Shown here piece by piece: positions 45,810-54,502 of a DNA stretch of 64,000 bases. This DNA is from Pseudomonas bubulae. GTDB lineage: Bacteria > Pseudomonadota > Gammaproteobacteria > Pseudomonadales > Pseudomonadaceae. Below the pieces are notes generated by a model that saw nothing but the letters and a program-made list of their open reading frames with translations, did not search any database and was not told the DNA's origin. The stretch is taken from assembly GCF_900618535.1 (NCBI RefSeq), contig NZ_UYJA01000004.1, forward strand, positions 310,001-374,000, written 5' to 3'. Within the stretch, counting starts at the first letter, position 1, and every line of letters begins with the position of its first letter. Both the position numbers and the translations under genes were made by a program.

Positions 45810-46155
45810 GGGAACTCCAGGGGGGTGCTAGACAGGGGGGTACTTTTAAAAAAGTAGCCCTCTCAGGTCAAGGAGAGGGGTTTTTCAGGGGGAGTATTGT
45901 CATTCATTTTGTGACCGGGCAGTGAGTGCCATTTGTCGATGGCCCCTTATTTCATTGTTTTGGCCCCTCATATTGCGGGGCCGGGCCCTGTGTCTATACT
46001 CGTTTTTGTAACCGTTATTCGATGACGCCCGACTGCTTGAGCAGACGAGGCTCGGCGGTAAGGAACAGCTGGTTGGAACACCGCCCCCTTGTAGCGCTGC
46101 CCGTGTACAGATGCAGACCGGCGCAATAACAAGAAAAATAAAGGGGAACACCGCG
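45810..46155. promoter_or_regulatory. cox operon upstream region
   Basis: The 346 bases hold the divergent promoters of the 45174 gene and coxB. TACTTTT/AAAAGTA (45841-45856) and CCCTCTC/GAGAGGG with five T (45858-45884) are hairpins; a TGTCTATACT element at 45991-46000 looks like a sigma-S -10. No gene is supported here: short frames around 45926-46129 are shadows. Confidence 0.6.
45994..46000 (+). promoter_or_regulatory. candidate sigma-S (RpoS) -10 element for the cox operon
   Basis: CTATACT at 45994-46000, preceded by TGT, fits the CTATACT -10 consensus of RpoS promoters. The aa3 oxidase genes are reported as RpoS-dependent in P. aeruginosa. It lies about 156 bases before the coxB start; the transcription start is not verified. 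Confidence 0.5.
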
Positions 46156-47280
46156 ATGCGACATCCACAGTTATGGATGGGCCTGCTGTTGTGGTCAGTG
46201 TTCAGCCAGGCACAAGCGGCCTGGACCGTGAATATGACGCCAGGTGCAACCGAAGTCAGTCATGCGGTCTTCGACCTACACATGACCATCTTCTGGATCT
46301 GTGTGGTGATCGGCATCATCGTCTTCGGGGCCATGTTCTGGTCGATGATCGTTCACCGTCGCTCCACCGGCCAGGAACCGGCCAAGTTTCATGAGAGCAC
46401 CAGAGTCGAAATCCTGTGGACAGTCATCCCCCTGCTGATCCTGATCGCCATGGCGGTGCCAGCGACCCGCACCCTGATCCATATCTATGACAGCAGTGAA
46501 TCGGATGTGGATATCCAGGTCACTGGCTATCAGTGGAAATGGCATTACAAATACCTGGGCCAGGACGTCGAGTTTTTCAGCAACCTGGCCACCCCCGCCG
46601 ACCAGATCCACAACCAGGCCCCCAAGGGCGAGCATTACCTGCTCGAGGTCGATGAACCGCTGGTTTTGCCCATAGGCGCCAAGGTGCGGTTTTTGGTGAC
46701 CTCGGCCGATGTCATCCATTCCTGGTGGGTGCCGGCTTTTGCAGTCAAACGTGACGCTATTCCGGGGTTTATCAACGAGGCCTGGACCCGCGTCGAGAAG
46801 CCTGGCCTTTACCGCGGCCAGTGCGCCGAACTGTGTGGCAAGGACCACGGCTTTATGCCGATTGTGGTTGATGTCAAAACTAGGGCCGATTACGACGCCT
46901 GGTTGACCGAACGCAAGGCCCAGGCCGCGCAACTCAAGGAATTGACCAGTAAAGAGTGGACCCTCGACGAGTTGGTGGCGCGTGGCGACAAGGTCTATCA
47001 CACCGCCTGCGTGGCCTGTCACCAGGCTCAGGGCCAGGGCCTGCCGCCGATGTTCCCGGCACTCAAGGGTTCTCCTGTTGCCACCGGCCCTGCCGCCGAC
47101 CACCTGCACCGCGTGTTCTTCGGCAAACCGGGGACCGCCATGGCCGCTTTCGGCAAGCAATTGTCGGAAGTCGACATCGCTGCGGTGGTGACTTACGAAC
47201 GCAACGCCTGGGGCAACAACAAGGGCGACATGGTGACACCAAAAGACGTGCTGGCACTCAAGCAGGAACAAGGCAAATGA
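46156..47280 (+). CDS. coxB: cytochrome c oxidase subunit II with fused cytochrome c domain
   Basis: A 374-residue subunit of the aa3-type oxidase. Residues 1-22 are a signal peptide, two membrane helices follow (about 35-60, 80-105), then the Cu-A cupredoxin domain with GQCAELCGKDHGFM (copper ligands) and a C-terminal class-I cytochrome c with CVACHQAQGQG and a distal Met in GTAMAAFG. It passes electrons from cytochrome c to subunit I. ATG 46156 has AAGGGGAACACC upstream. It is first in an operon reaching to 54364. Confidence 0.97.
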   Translation: MRHPQLWMGLLLWSVFSQAQAAWTVNMTPGATEVSHAVFDLHMTIFWICVVIGIIVFGAMFWSMIVHRRSTGQEPAKFHESTRVEILWTVIPLLILIAMAVPATRTLIHIYDSSESDVDIQVTGYQWKWHYKYLGQDVEFFSNLATPADQIHNQAPKGEHYLLEVDEPLVLPIGAKVRFLVTSADVIHSWWVPAFAVKRDAIPGFINEAWTRVEKPGLYRGQCAELCGKDHGFMPIVVDVKTRADYDAWLTERKAQAAQLKELTSKEWTLDELVARGDKVYHTACVACHQAQGQGLPPMFPALKGSPVATGPAADHLHRVFFGKPGTAMAAFGKQLSEVDIAAVVTYERNAWGNNKGDMVTPKDVLALKQEQGK

Positions 47281-47362
47281 GCCGCCCGGGGATGTGTGCA
47301 CGTAACGGTCGGGGGCAATCTGCCACTGGCTTCTTGGTCCAGCTGTTTGCAGGAGTCAGGAC

Positions 47363-48952
47363 ATGAGTGCTGTTATCGATGACCACGGCCATGCAGACGG
47401 TCAGGCCCATGGCCCGGCCAAAGGCCTGATGCGCTGGGTGCTGACCACCAACCACAAGGACATCGGCACCTTGTACCTGTGGTTCAGCTTCTGCATGTTT
47501 CTGCTTGGCGGCTCGTTTGCCATGGTGATTCGCGCCGAGCTGTTCCAGCCCGGCCTGCAGATCGTGGCCCCGGCCTTTTTCAACCAGATGACCACCATGC
47601 ACGGTCTGATCATGGTCTTCGGCGCGGTGATGCCGGCGTTTGTCGGCCTGGCCAACTGGATGATCCCGCTGATGATCGGCGCACCGGACATGGCCTTGCC
47701 ACGGATGAACAACTTCAGCTTCTGGCTGTTGCCCGCCGCATTTTTACTGCTGATTTCGACGCTATTCATCGCCGGGGGTGGGCCCAACTTCGGCTGGACG
47801 TTCTACGCGCCGCTGTCCACGACCTACGCACCCGAAAGCGTGACCTTTTTCATTTTTGCAATCCATTTGATGGGCATCAGCTCGATCATGGGCGCGATAA
47901 ACGTGATCGCCACCATCCTCAACCTGCGCGCCCCCGGCATGACCCTGATGAAAATGCCCCTGTTTGTCTGGACCTGGTTAATCACCGCCTTTCTGCTGAT
48001 TGCGGTAATGCCGGTGCTCGCGGGTGTGGTGACGATGATGCTGATGGATATCCACTTCGGCACCAGCTTTTTCAGCGCCGCAGGTGGCGGTGACCCTGTG
48101 CTGTTCCAGCATGTGTTCTGGTTTTTCGGCCATCCCGAGGTGTACATCATGATCCTGCCGGCCTTCGGTGCCGTCAGCGCGATCATTCCAACCTTCTCGC
48201 GCAAGCCGCTGTTTGGCTACACCTCGATGGTCTACGCCACGGCCAGCATCGCCTTCCTGTCGTTTATCGTATGGGCGCACCATATGTTTGTGGTGGGCAT
48301 TCCGCTGGTGGGCGAGCTGTTCTTCATGTACGCCACGCTGCTGATCGCGGTGCCCACCGGGGTCAAGGTGTTCAACTGGGCCAGCACCATGTGGCAAGGC
48401 TCACTGACCTTTGAAACGCCGATGCTGTTTGCCGTGGCCTTTGTGATTCTGTTCACCATCGGCGGGTTTTCCGGGTTGATGCTGGCCATTGCCCCGGCGG
48501 ACTTTCAGTACCACGACACCTATTTTGTGGTGGCGCATTTCCACTATGTGCTGGTGCCGGGGGCAATCTTTGGCATCTTCGCTTCGACCTACTACTGGCT
48601 GCCGAAATGGACCGGTCACATGTACGACGAAACCCTGGGCAAGCTGCACTTCTGGCTGTCCTTTGTGGGCATGAACCTGACGTTCTTCCCGATGCACTTT
48701 GTCGGACTGGCGGGTATGCCGCGGCGGATTCCGGACTACAACCTGCAATTTGCCGATTTCAACATGGTGTCGTCGATTGGTGGGTTCATGTTTGGAGCGA
48801 CGCAGTTTTTGTTCCTGTTTATTGTCATCAAATGCATCCGCGGTGGGCCGCCAGCACCGGCCAAGCCGTGGGACGGCGCCGAAGGTCTGGAATGGAGCGT
48901 GCCTTCGCCCGCGCCGTACCACACCTTTACCACGCCGCCGGAAATCAAGTGA
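47363..48952 (+). CDS. coxA: cytochrome c oxidase subunit I
   Basis: A 529-residue, 12-helix core subunit. Heme a ligands are His in TTMHGLIMVF and the later VAHFHYVLVPG; the Cu-B site is GHPEVYIMILP (with the cross-linked Tyr) plus WAHHMFVVG. The Glu of GHPEVY marks an A1-type D-channel oxidase. It reduces O2 to water and pumps protons. Starts 82 bases after coxB and is followed by a hairpin before cox11. Confidence 0.98.
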   Translation: MSAVIDDHGHADGQAHGPAKGLMRWVLTTNHKDIGTLYLWFSFCMFLLGGSFAMVIRAELFQPGLQIVAPAFFNQMTTMHGLIMVFGAVMPAFVGLANWMIPLMIGAPDMALPRMNNFSFWLLPAAFLLLISTLFIAGGGPNFGWTFYAPLSTTYAPESVTFFIFAIHLMGISSIMGAINVIATILNLRAPGMTLMKMPLFVWTWLITAFLLIAVMPVLAGVVTMMLMDIHFGTSFFSAAGGGDPVLFQHVFWFFGHPEVYIMILPAFGAVSAIIPTFSRKPLFGYTSMVYATASIAFLSFIVWAHHMFVVGIPLVGELFFMYATLLIAVPTGVKVFNWASTMWQGSLTFETPMLFAVAFVILFTIGGFSGLMLAIAPADFQYHDTYFVVAHFHYVLVPGAIFGIFASTYYWLPKWTGHMYDETLGKLHFWLSFVGMNLTFFPMHFVGLAGMPRRIPDYNLQFADFNMVSSIGGFMFGATQFLFLFIVIKCIRGGPPAPAKPWDGAEGLEWSVPSPAPYHTFTTPPEIK

Positions 48953-48963
48953 AAGGTCAAAGT

Positions 48964-48986
48964 CCCCTCTCCCTTTGGGAGAGGGG
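48964..48986. repeat. CCCCTCTCCC hairpin inside the cox operon
   Basis: Perfect ten-base arms (48964-48973 and 48977-48986) around TTT, then CTTTT, 11 bases after the coxA stop. It is a member of the dispersed CCCTCTCCC family. Inside an operon it could protect coxBA mRNA or partly terminate, making subunits I and II more abundant than the assembly factors. Confidence 0.75.
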
Positions 48987-49009
48987 CTTTTGCTCCAAGG
49001 AGATCAAGC

Positions 49010-49582
49010 GTGAACAACTCAACCCCCATCAAACGCCTGGTCCTGCGCCTGTCGCTGCTGGTGGTGGTGATGTTTGCCTTCGGCTTTGCCCTGGTGCCGA
49101 TTTACGACGTGATGTGCAAGGCCTTCGGCATCAATGGCAAGACCGCCGGGCAGTACGAAGGGGAGCAAGTGGTCGACCCGAGCCGTCAGGTACGGGTGCA
49201 ATTCCTGTCTACCAATGCCATCGACATGGTGTGGGAGTTCTACCCCAAGGGCGATCAACTGGTGGTCAATCCGGGCGCGGTCAACGAGATGGTCTTTGTT
49301 GCCTACAACCCTACCGGTCAACCGATGTCAGCGCAGGCAGTGCCGAGCATTTCGCCCGCCGAAGCGGCCCGGTACTTCCACAAGACCGAGTGCTTTTGCT
49401 TTACCCAACAGGTGCTGCAACCGGGTGAACGGATCGAAATGCCCATGCGCTTTATCGTCGATCAGGCCATGCCCAAGGATGTGAAACACCTGACGCTGGC
49501 TTACACGCTGTTCGATATCACCGCTCGCCATCCGCCCGTCGCCGCCATCGCCGGCAAGGCCGCTGACCAGCCTTCCCGATAA
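49010..49582 (+). CDS. ctaG: cytochrome c oxidase assembly factor Cox11/CtaG
   Basis: A 190-residue inner-membrane copper chaperone with one N-terminal helix and a periplasmic beta domain that inserts Cu-B into subunit I. FCFTQQVLQPGERIEMPMRF includes the CFCF copper motif (KTECFCFTQ). The GTG start follows AAGGAGATCAAGC. coxC starts 13 bases later. Confidence 0.96.
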   Translation: MNNSTPIKRLVLRLSLLVVVMFAFGFALVPIYDVMCKAFGINGKTAGQYEGEQVVDPSRQVRVQFLSTNAIDMVWEFYPKGDQLVVNPGAVNEMVFVAYNPTGQPMSAQAVPSISPAEAARYFHKTECFCFTQQVLQPGERIEMPMRFIVDQAMPKDVKHLTLAYTLFDITARHPPVAAIAGKAADQPSR

Positions 49583-49594
49583 GGAGAACGCCCC

Positions 49595-50482
49595 ATGGCA
49601 ACTCACGATCAGTACTACGTACCGGCGCAAAGCAAGTGGCCGATCATTGCCACCATTGGCTTGCTGGTCACGGTGTATGGACTGGGGACATGGTTCAACG
49701 ATCTGAAGGCGGCGCGGCCTGAATCCCACGGGCCGCTGATCTTTTTCGTCGGCGGTCTGATCGTTGCCTACATGATGTTCGGCTGGTTTGGCGCAGTGAT
49801 CAAAGAGAGTCGCGCCGGGCTTTACAGCTCGCAGCTCGACCGCTCCTTTCGCTGGGGCATGACCTGGTTTATTTTTTCCGAGGTAATGTTCTTTCTCGCC
49901 TTTTTTGGTGCGCTGTTTTATGTACGCCACTTTGCCGGCCCGTGGCTGGGGGGCGAAGGCAGCAAGGCAGTGGCACATATGCTGTGGCCCGACTTTCAGT
50001 TCACCTGGCCACTGCTGCACACCCCCGACCCTGCCCTGTACCCGCCCCCCAAAGGGACCATCAGCCCGTGGGGCTTGCCGCTGCTTAATACCGTATTGCT
50101 GGTCAGTTCCAGCGTCACCCTGACCATCGCCCACCATGCACTGAACAAGGGCCATCGCGGCGCGCTGAAGTTCTGGCTGGGGCTGACGGTGTTGCTGGGT
50201 GCAGGCTTCCTGGGGTTCCAGGCCGAGGAATATGTTCACGCCTACAAAGAGCTGGGGTTGACTCTGGGCTCAGGCATCTATGGTGCGACCTTCTTTATGC
50301 TCACCGGTTTTCACGGTGCCCACGTGACCATCGGCGCGCTGATTTTGCTGATCATGCTGATCCGTATTGTGCGCGGCCACTTCAATGCCGAGCACCAGTT
50401 CGGATTCCAGGCCGCAACCTGGTACTGGCATTTTGTTGATGTTGTGTGGCTCGGCCTGTTCTTGTTTGTTTACGTGCTATGA
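49595..50482 (+). CDS. coxC: cytochrome c oxidase subunit III
   Basis: A 295-residue, seven-helix subunit. GMTWFIFSEVMFFLAFFGAL and TGFHGAHVTIGALILLIM plus the terminal WHFVDVVWLGLFLFVYVL are conserved. It stabilises subunit I and maintains proton uptake. The stop overlaps the SURF1 start by four bases. The small DUF2909 gene found between these two in other pseudomonads is absent. Confidence 0.98.
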   Translation: MATHDQYYVPAQSKWPIIATIGLLVTVYGLGTWFNDLKAARPESHGPLIFFVGGLIVAYMMFGWFGAVIKESRAGLYSSQLDRSFRWGMTWFIFSEVMFFLAFFGALFYVRHFAGPWLGGEGSKAVAHMLWPDFQFTWPLLHTPDPALYPPPKGTISPWGLPLLNTVLLVSSSVTLTIAHHALNKGHRGALKFWLGLTVLLGAGFLGFQAEEYVHAYKELGLTLGSGIYGATFFMLTGFHGAHVTIGALILLIMLIRIVRGHFNAEHQFGFQAATWYWHFVDVVWLGLFLFVYVL

Positions 50483-51216
50483 CGCGCTTTCGCCCTGGTT
50501 TTGCCCCCACGCTGGTGGTGTTGGCGGTGCTGCCGCTTCTGGTGTTTCTGGGCTTCTGGCAGCTTGACCGGGGCGAGCAAAAGCGTGAGTTGCTCAACCA
50601 CTACGCCGAGCGTCAGGTGGCCGCACCGGTGACCGTCGAGCAATTGCTCACCTTCGATGATCCGGCCTTTCGCCGCGTGCAGCTGCGCGGCCATTTCGAC
50701 GGTCAACACAGCCTGCTCCTGGACAACCGCATGCGCGACGGCAAGGTCGGTGTGGAGCTGCTGCAACCCTTTCAGGATCAGGCCAGCGGCCAGTGGCTGT
50801 GGCTTAATCGCGGCTGGTTGCCATGGCCGAGCCGCCTTAAGCCACCCGAGTTCAGCACCCCGGAGCAGATACTGGATATTCAGGCCTGGGTTTACCAATC
50901 ACCGGGCACTCCCTTCCAGCTGCACGCCGATCCGCTGAACGCACCCTGGCCACGGCTGGTAACGGCCGTGATGCCAGCCAAACTGTGGGCCGAACTGGGC
51001 CGTGAAGGCTTTGCCGACGAGGTGCGCATCGCCCCCGGGCCCGCAGCGTATCTGGCCGACTGGCCACTGATCTCCACGGGCATGGGCCCGGAAAAACACA
51101 CCGCCTATGCCGTGCAATGGTTCGCCATGGCACTGGCGTTACTCGGTCTTTATCTGTATCTCGGTTGGCACACTGCTCAGGAGAAACGCCATGGGAACGG
51201 CCATCAATCCGCCTGA
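50479..51216 (+). CDS. SURF1-family cytochrome oxidase assembly protein
   Basis: A 245-residue protein with one helix at each end (residues 7-25 and 215-235) and a periplasmic domain: GFWQLDRGEQKR, RVQLRGHFDG and LLDNRMRDGKVGVELLQPF are family signatures. SURF1 helps hand heme A to subunit I. Start 50479 forms an ATGA overlap with coxC; its stop overlaps the next gene by 26 bases. Confidence 0.95.
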   Translation: MTRFRPGFAPTLVVLAVLPLLVFLGFWQLDRGEQKRELLNHYAERQVAAPVTVEQLLTFDDPAFRRVQLRGHFDGQHSLLLDNRMRDGKVGVELLQPFQDQASGQWLWLNRGWLPWPSRLKPPEFSTPEQILDIQAWVYQSPGTPFQLHADPLNAPWPRLVTAVMPAKLWAELGREGFADEVRIAPGPAAYLADWPLISTGMGPEKHTAYAVQWFAMALALLGLYLYLGWHTAQEKRHGNGHQSA

Positions 51217-51784
51217 AAGCACACGCAGCCTGCCCCCGACCACACGACGGCGCGGGCGCTTGCAACTGATCCTTATTTTGCTGCTCACCGTCGGCCCGAT
51301 GGTGCTGGCCACGTGCATGTACCAACTCAAATTCTGGCTGCCCGAAAGCCGCAGCTACCACGGCGAGCTAATCGGCAACGGGCAAAGCCGCGCTGCCCTT
51401 GGGGTGACGGCCGATGAACAACGCTGGCAGCTGCTGGTGACCGCGCCTCAGGGTTGCGCTACGGATTGCCAGCAACTGGTGTACCTGGCCCGCCAGCTGC
51501 AGATCGGCCTCGGTCGCGATGCCTCCCGCGCAACCCACGCACTGGCAGCCGCACACCCCGTAGATGCGGCCTACGCGGCCAAGCTGCAACTCGAATACCC
51601 GCAACTGCAGCGCTACGCCCTGGACCTGCCAACTTATACGCAGGGTGCCGAGGGCAACGGTGCAGCGCAACTGTGGATCATCGACCCCCACGGCAATCTG
51701 GTGCTGCGCTACGCCTACGGGGTGATCGGCAAGGACGTGCTCAACGACCTGCGCCTGCTGCTGAAGCTGTCCAATATCGGATAG
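51191..51784 (+). CDS. cox-operon membrane protein of unknown function
   Basis: A 197-residue protein with a basic N-terminus, one helix (about 26-46, LQLILILLLTVGPMVLATCMY) and a periplasmic domain with a thioredoxin-like trace (LLVTAPQGCATDCQQLVYLARQL; a C-x3-C pair). WIIDPHGNLVLRYAYG near the C-terminus resembles Sco/thioredoxin folds. AGGAGAAACGCC precedes the ATG. Always found in Pseudomonas cox operons between SURF1 and ctaA; likely an assembly factor, by position. Confidence 0.8.
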   Translation: MGTAINPPESTRSLPPTTRRRGRLQLILILLLTVGPMVLATCMYQLKFWLPESRSYHGELIGNGQSRAALGVTADEQRWQLLVTAPQGCATDCQQLVYLARQLQIGLGRDASRATHALAAAHPVDAAYAAKLQLEYPQLQRYALDLPTYTQGAEGNGAAQLWIIDPHGNLVLRYAYGVIGKDVLNDLRLLLKLSNIG

Positions 51785-51795
51785 AGGGCTACGCC

Positions 51796-52845
51796 ATGGC
51801 CAAAGCCGGATTTCGTCTCGCCTTGCTTGCCACCTTGCTGGCGCTGGTGGTGGTGCTGCTCGGCGCCTACACCCGCCTGACCCATGCAGGGCTGGGCTGC
51901 CCTGACTGGCCGGGCTGCTACGGTTTTATCAGCGTGCCCAAGACCGAGGCGCAACTGGCCCATGCCGAGCTGCATTTTCCCGATGCCCCGGTGGAGGCCG
52001 ATAAAGGGTGGAGCGAGATGACCCATCGTTACTTCGCTGGCACCCTGGGCCTGATGATCGTACTCCTGGCAGCCCGTGCATGGCGGCAGCGGCACTTGCC
52101 CGATCAGCCGCTCAAGCTGCCGCTGTTTATCCTGCTGGTGGTGATCGCCCAGGCGGCCTTTGGCATGTGGACGGTGACGCTCAAACTATGGCCGCAGGTT
52201 GTCACCGGGCATCTGCTCGGCGGCTTTGCCACCTTGAGTTTGCTGTTTTTGCTGACCTTGCGCCTCTCTGGCGTATTGCCCGCGCTGGCGGTACCGCGGC
52301 GTTTGCAACGTTGGGCCAGCGCCGGGCTGATGCTGGCAATCCTGCAGATCGCATTGGGGGGATGGGTCAGCTCCAACTATGCCGCCGTGGCGTGTGTTGA
52401 TGTGCCGACCTGCCATGGCCAATGGTGGCCTGAAGCCGATTTCGCCAATGGTTTTCATCTGACTCAGCACATTGGCCCCAACTATCTGGGTGGGCAACTG
52501 GACAGCGAAGCCCGTACGGCGATTCACCTCACCCATCGTTTGGGCGCCATGCTGCTGACCGGCGTGCTGCTGGGTCTGGCCTGGCAATTGCGCAAGGTCG
52601 GCATGAGCCGTCTTGCGGGGTTACTGCTGGTGGCGCTGGCGGCACAGATCGGCCTGGGCCTGAGCAATGTGCTGTTTGGCTTGCCGCTGGCAGTGGCGGT
52701 GGCCCACAACGCCGGGGGTGCGGCTTTGCTGCTGACCCTGGTGCTGGTCAATTACCACGCACGCGCAGTGCTGGTACGGGCTCGGGCGCCACGATTTTCC
52801 CGCTGGACCTACAGCCTCAAAGGAGAACAACCGTGGCGACCTTGA
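51796..52845 (+). CDS. ctaA: heme A synthase
   Basis: A 349-residue, eight-helix COX15/CtaA protein that oxidises heme O to heme A. Features: [21 protein letters not shown] with the conserved cysteine pair, [26 protein letters not shown] and [11 protein letters not shown] with heme-ligating histidines. The frame upstream of 51796 is a shadow of the previous gene. It overlaps cyoE by 13 bases. Confidence 0.97.
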   Translation: MAKAGFRLALLATLLALVVVLLGAYTRLTHAGLGCPDWPGCYGFISVPKTEAQLAHAELHFPDAPVEADKGWSEMTHRYFAGTLGLMIVLLAARAWRQRHLPDQPLKLPLFILLVVIAQAAFGMWTVTLKLWPQVVTGHLLGGFATLSLLFLLTLRLSGVLPALAVPRRLQRWASAGLMLAILQIALGGWVSSNYAAVACVDVPTCHGQWWPEADFANGFHLTQHIGPNYLGGQLDSEARTAIHLTHRLGAMLLTGVLLGLAWQLRKVGMSRLAGLLLVALAAQIGLGLSNVLFGLPLAVAVAHNAGGAALLLTLVLVNYHARAVLVRARAPRFSRWTYSLKGEQPWRP

Positions 52846-53732
52846 TGGGCGAGCAGGCACAGCGGGCGTTGTGGCGCGATTATCTGGAGCTGACCAAGCC
52901 CAAGGTGCTGGTCTTGATGCTGATTACGTCGCTGGTGGGCATGTTCCTGGCGACCCGCGCCGGCGTGCCCTGGCCGGTGCTGATCTTCGGCAATCTGGGC
53001 ATCAGCCTGTGTGCCGGTGCTGCGGCCGCAGTCAATCATGTAGTGGACCGGCGCATTGACGCCGTCATGGCCCGCACCCACAAGCGCCCGCTGGCACAGG
53101 GGCGAGTGTCGCCGGTTGCTGCGCTGACCTTCGCTCTGTTGCTGGCGCTGGCGGGCATGGGATTGCTGCTGGTGTTTACCAATCCGCTGACAGCCTGGCT
53201 GACGCTGGCGTCGTTGCTCGGCTATGCGGTGATCTACACCGGTTTTTTGAAACGGGCCACACCGCAAAATATCGTTATCGGGGGGCTCGCCGGGGCTGCC
53301 CCACCGCTGCTGGGCTGGGTGGCGGTTACCGGGCAGGTCACCGCCGAGCCGTTGCTGCTGGTGTTGATCATCTTCGCCTGGACCCCGCCGCATTTCTGGG
53401 CCCTGGCCATTCATCGCAAGGAAGAATACGCCAAGGCCGATATCCCGATGCTGCCGGTCACTCACGGCGAACACTACACCAAGGTGCATATCCTGCTGTA
53501 CACCTGTGCCCTGCTGGCAGTGAGTCTGCTGCCGTTTGTGATCCATATGAGCGGCTTGCTCTATCTGGGCTGTGCGCTAGGGTTGGGCGCACGCTTTCTG
53601 CATTGGGCGTGGGTGCTGTACCGTGGCACCCAGCCGCACGCGGCGATCAACACGTTCAAGTACTCTATCTACTACCTGTTCCTGCTGTTTATCGCGCTGC
53701 TTGTCGACCACTATCTGATGTTGAACCTATGA
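52833..53732 (+). CDS. cyoE: protoheme IX farnesyltransferase (heme O synthase)
   Basis: A 299-residue UbiA-superfamily enzyme that adds a farnesyl group to heme b, giving heme O for Cta[22 protein letters not shown] is the Asp-rich substrate motif and [21 protein letters not shown] is the second. A GTG start is preceded by AAAGGAGAACAACC. It lies between ctaA and sco with overlaps on both sides, showing tight translational coupling. Confidence 0.97.
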   Translation: MATLMGEQAQRALWRDYLELTKPKVLVLMLITSLVGMFLATRAGVPWPVLIFGNLGISLCAGAAAAVNHVVDRRIDAVMARTHKRPLAQGRVSPVAALTFALLLALAGMGLLLVFTNPLTAWLTLASLLGYAVIYTGFLKRATPQNIVIGGLAGAAPPLLGWVAVTGQVTAEPLLLVLIIFAWTPPHFWALAIHRKEEYAKADIPMLPVTHGEHYTKVHILLYTCALLAVSLLPFVIHMSGLLYLGCALGLGARFLHWAWVLYRGTQPHAAINTFKYSIYYLFLLFIALLVDHYLMLNL

Positions 53733-54364
53733 CTAAAATTCAAAAGACCGTCTTTATTCTCGTTGCGCTGGTGGCCTTGGTCATGGGCCTGACGTTTAAC
53801 AAAATGATGTCGGGTAAAAACCAGGGCGATAACACGTCGCTGATCGATGCCGGGATCATTTTGCTGCCGCAAAGCCGCCAACTGCCGGACGTGACGATGA
53901 CCAACCAGGACGGTCAGCCGGTGGTGATGAACGCGCTGAAAGACAAATGGAGCATGCTGTTTTTTGGCTACACCTTCTGCCCGGACATTTGCCCGACCAC
54001 CCTCGCCCAACTGCGCCAGATCAAAAGCGAGCTGCCCAAAGAGGTACAGGACAAGCTGCAGATCGTGCTGGTCAGCGTTGATCCCCATCGCGACACGCCG
54101 CAGCAGCTCAAGCAATACCTGGGCTACTTTGACCCGCAGTTTGTGGGGCTGACGCCGGGCTCCATTGAAGAGCTGCAGACACTCGCCAACGCGGTGAGCA
54201 TCCCGTTTATTCCCGCCGATACCAGCAAGGCGAACTACACGGTGGATCACAGTGGCAATCTTGCGCTGATCGGGCCGGACGGCACTCAGCGAGGGTTTAT
54301 CCGCGCACCGTTCAACAACCAGAAGATGGTTGCCCAGTTGCCGGGATTGGTTGAACGCAAGTAA
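53729..54364 (+). CDS. SCO1/SenC-family copper chaperone
   Basis: A 211-residue protein anchored by one N-terminal helix (7-26). The copper-binding cysteines are in [16 protein letters not shown] (C-x3-C) with the distal His in [12 protein letters not shown]. Sco matures the Cu-A site of CoxB. The start overlaps the cyoE stop (ATGA) and it is the last gene of the cox operon; a REP doublet follows. Confidence 0.95.
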   Translation: MTKIQKTVFILVALVALVMGLTFNKMMSGKNQGDNTSLIDAGIILLPQSRQLPDVTMTNQDGQPVVMNALKDKWSMLFFGYTFCPDICPTTLAQLRQIKSELPKEVQDKLQIVLVSVDPHRDTPQQLKQYLGYFDPQFVGLTPGSIEELQTLANAVSIPFIPADTSKANYTVDHSGNLALIGPDGTQRGFIRAPFNNQKMVAQLPGLVERK

Positions 54365-54385
54365 GGAGGGGGGCTGCAGGTTACT

Positions 54386-54473
54386 GGGTGGGCGCTGGCT
54401 TGCCTGCGATGCAGGCGACACGGTCTTTCAGACAAACCGCAATGATGCCATCGCGAGCAAGCCCGCTCCCACA
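54386..54473. repeat. degenerate REP doublet
   Basis: GGGCGCTGGCTTGCCTGCGATG is opposite CATCGCGAGCAAGCCCGCTCCCACA. The left arm is clearly diverged from the consensus. Between convergent sco and metQ. Confidence 0.75.
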
Positions 54474-54502
54474 GAGGGGCGGGATTGCTCCGACAGTGGG
54501 TG

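Noticed and set aside
46026..46129. Possible small gene between the 45174 gene and coxB
   Set aside because: Short frames overlap each other in several phases without ribosome sites; better explained as the cox leader.
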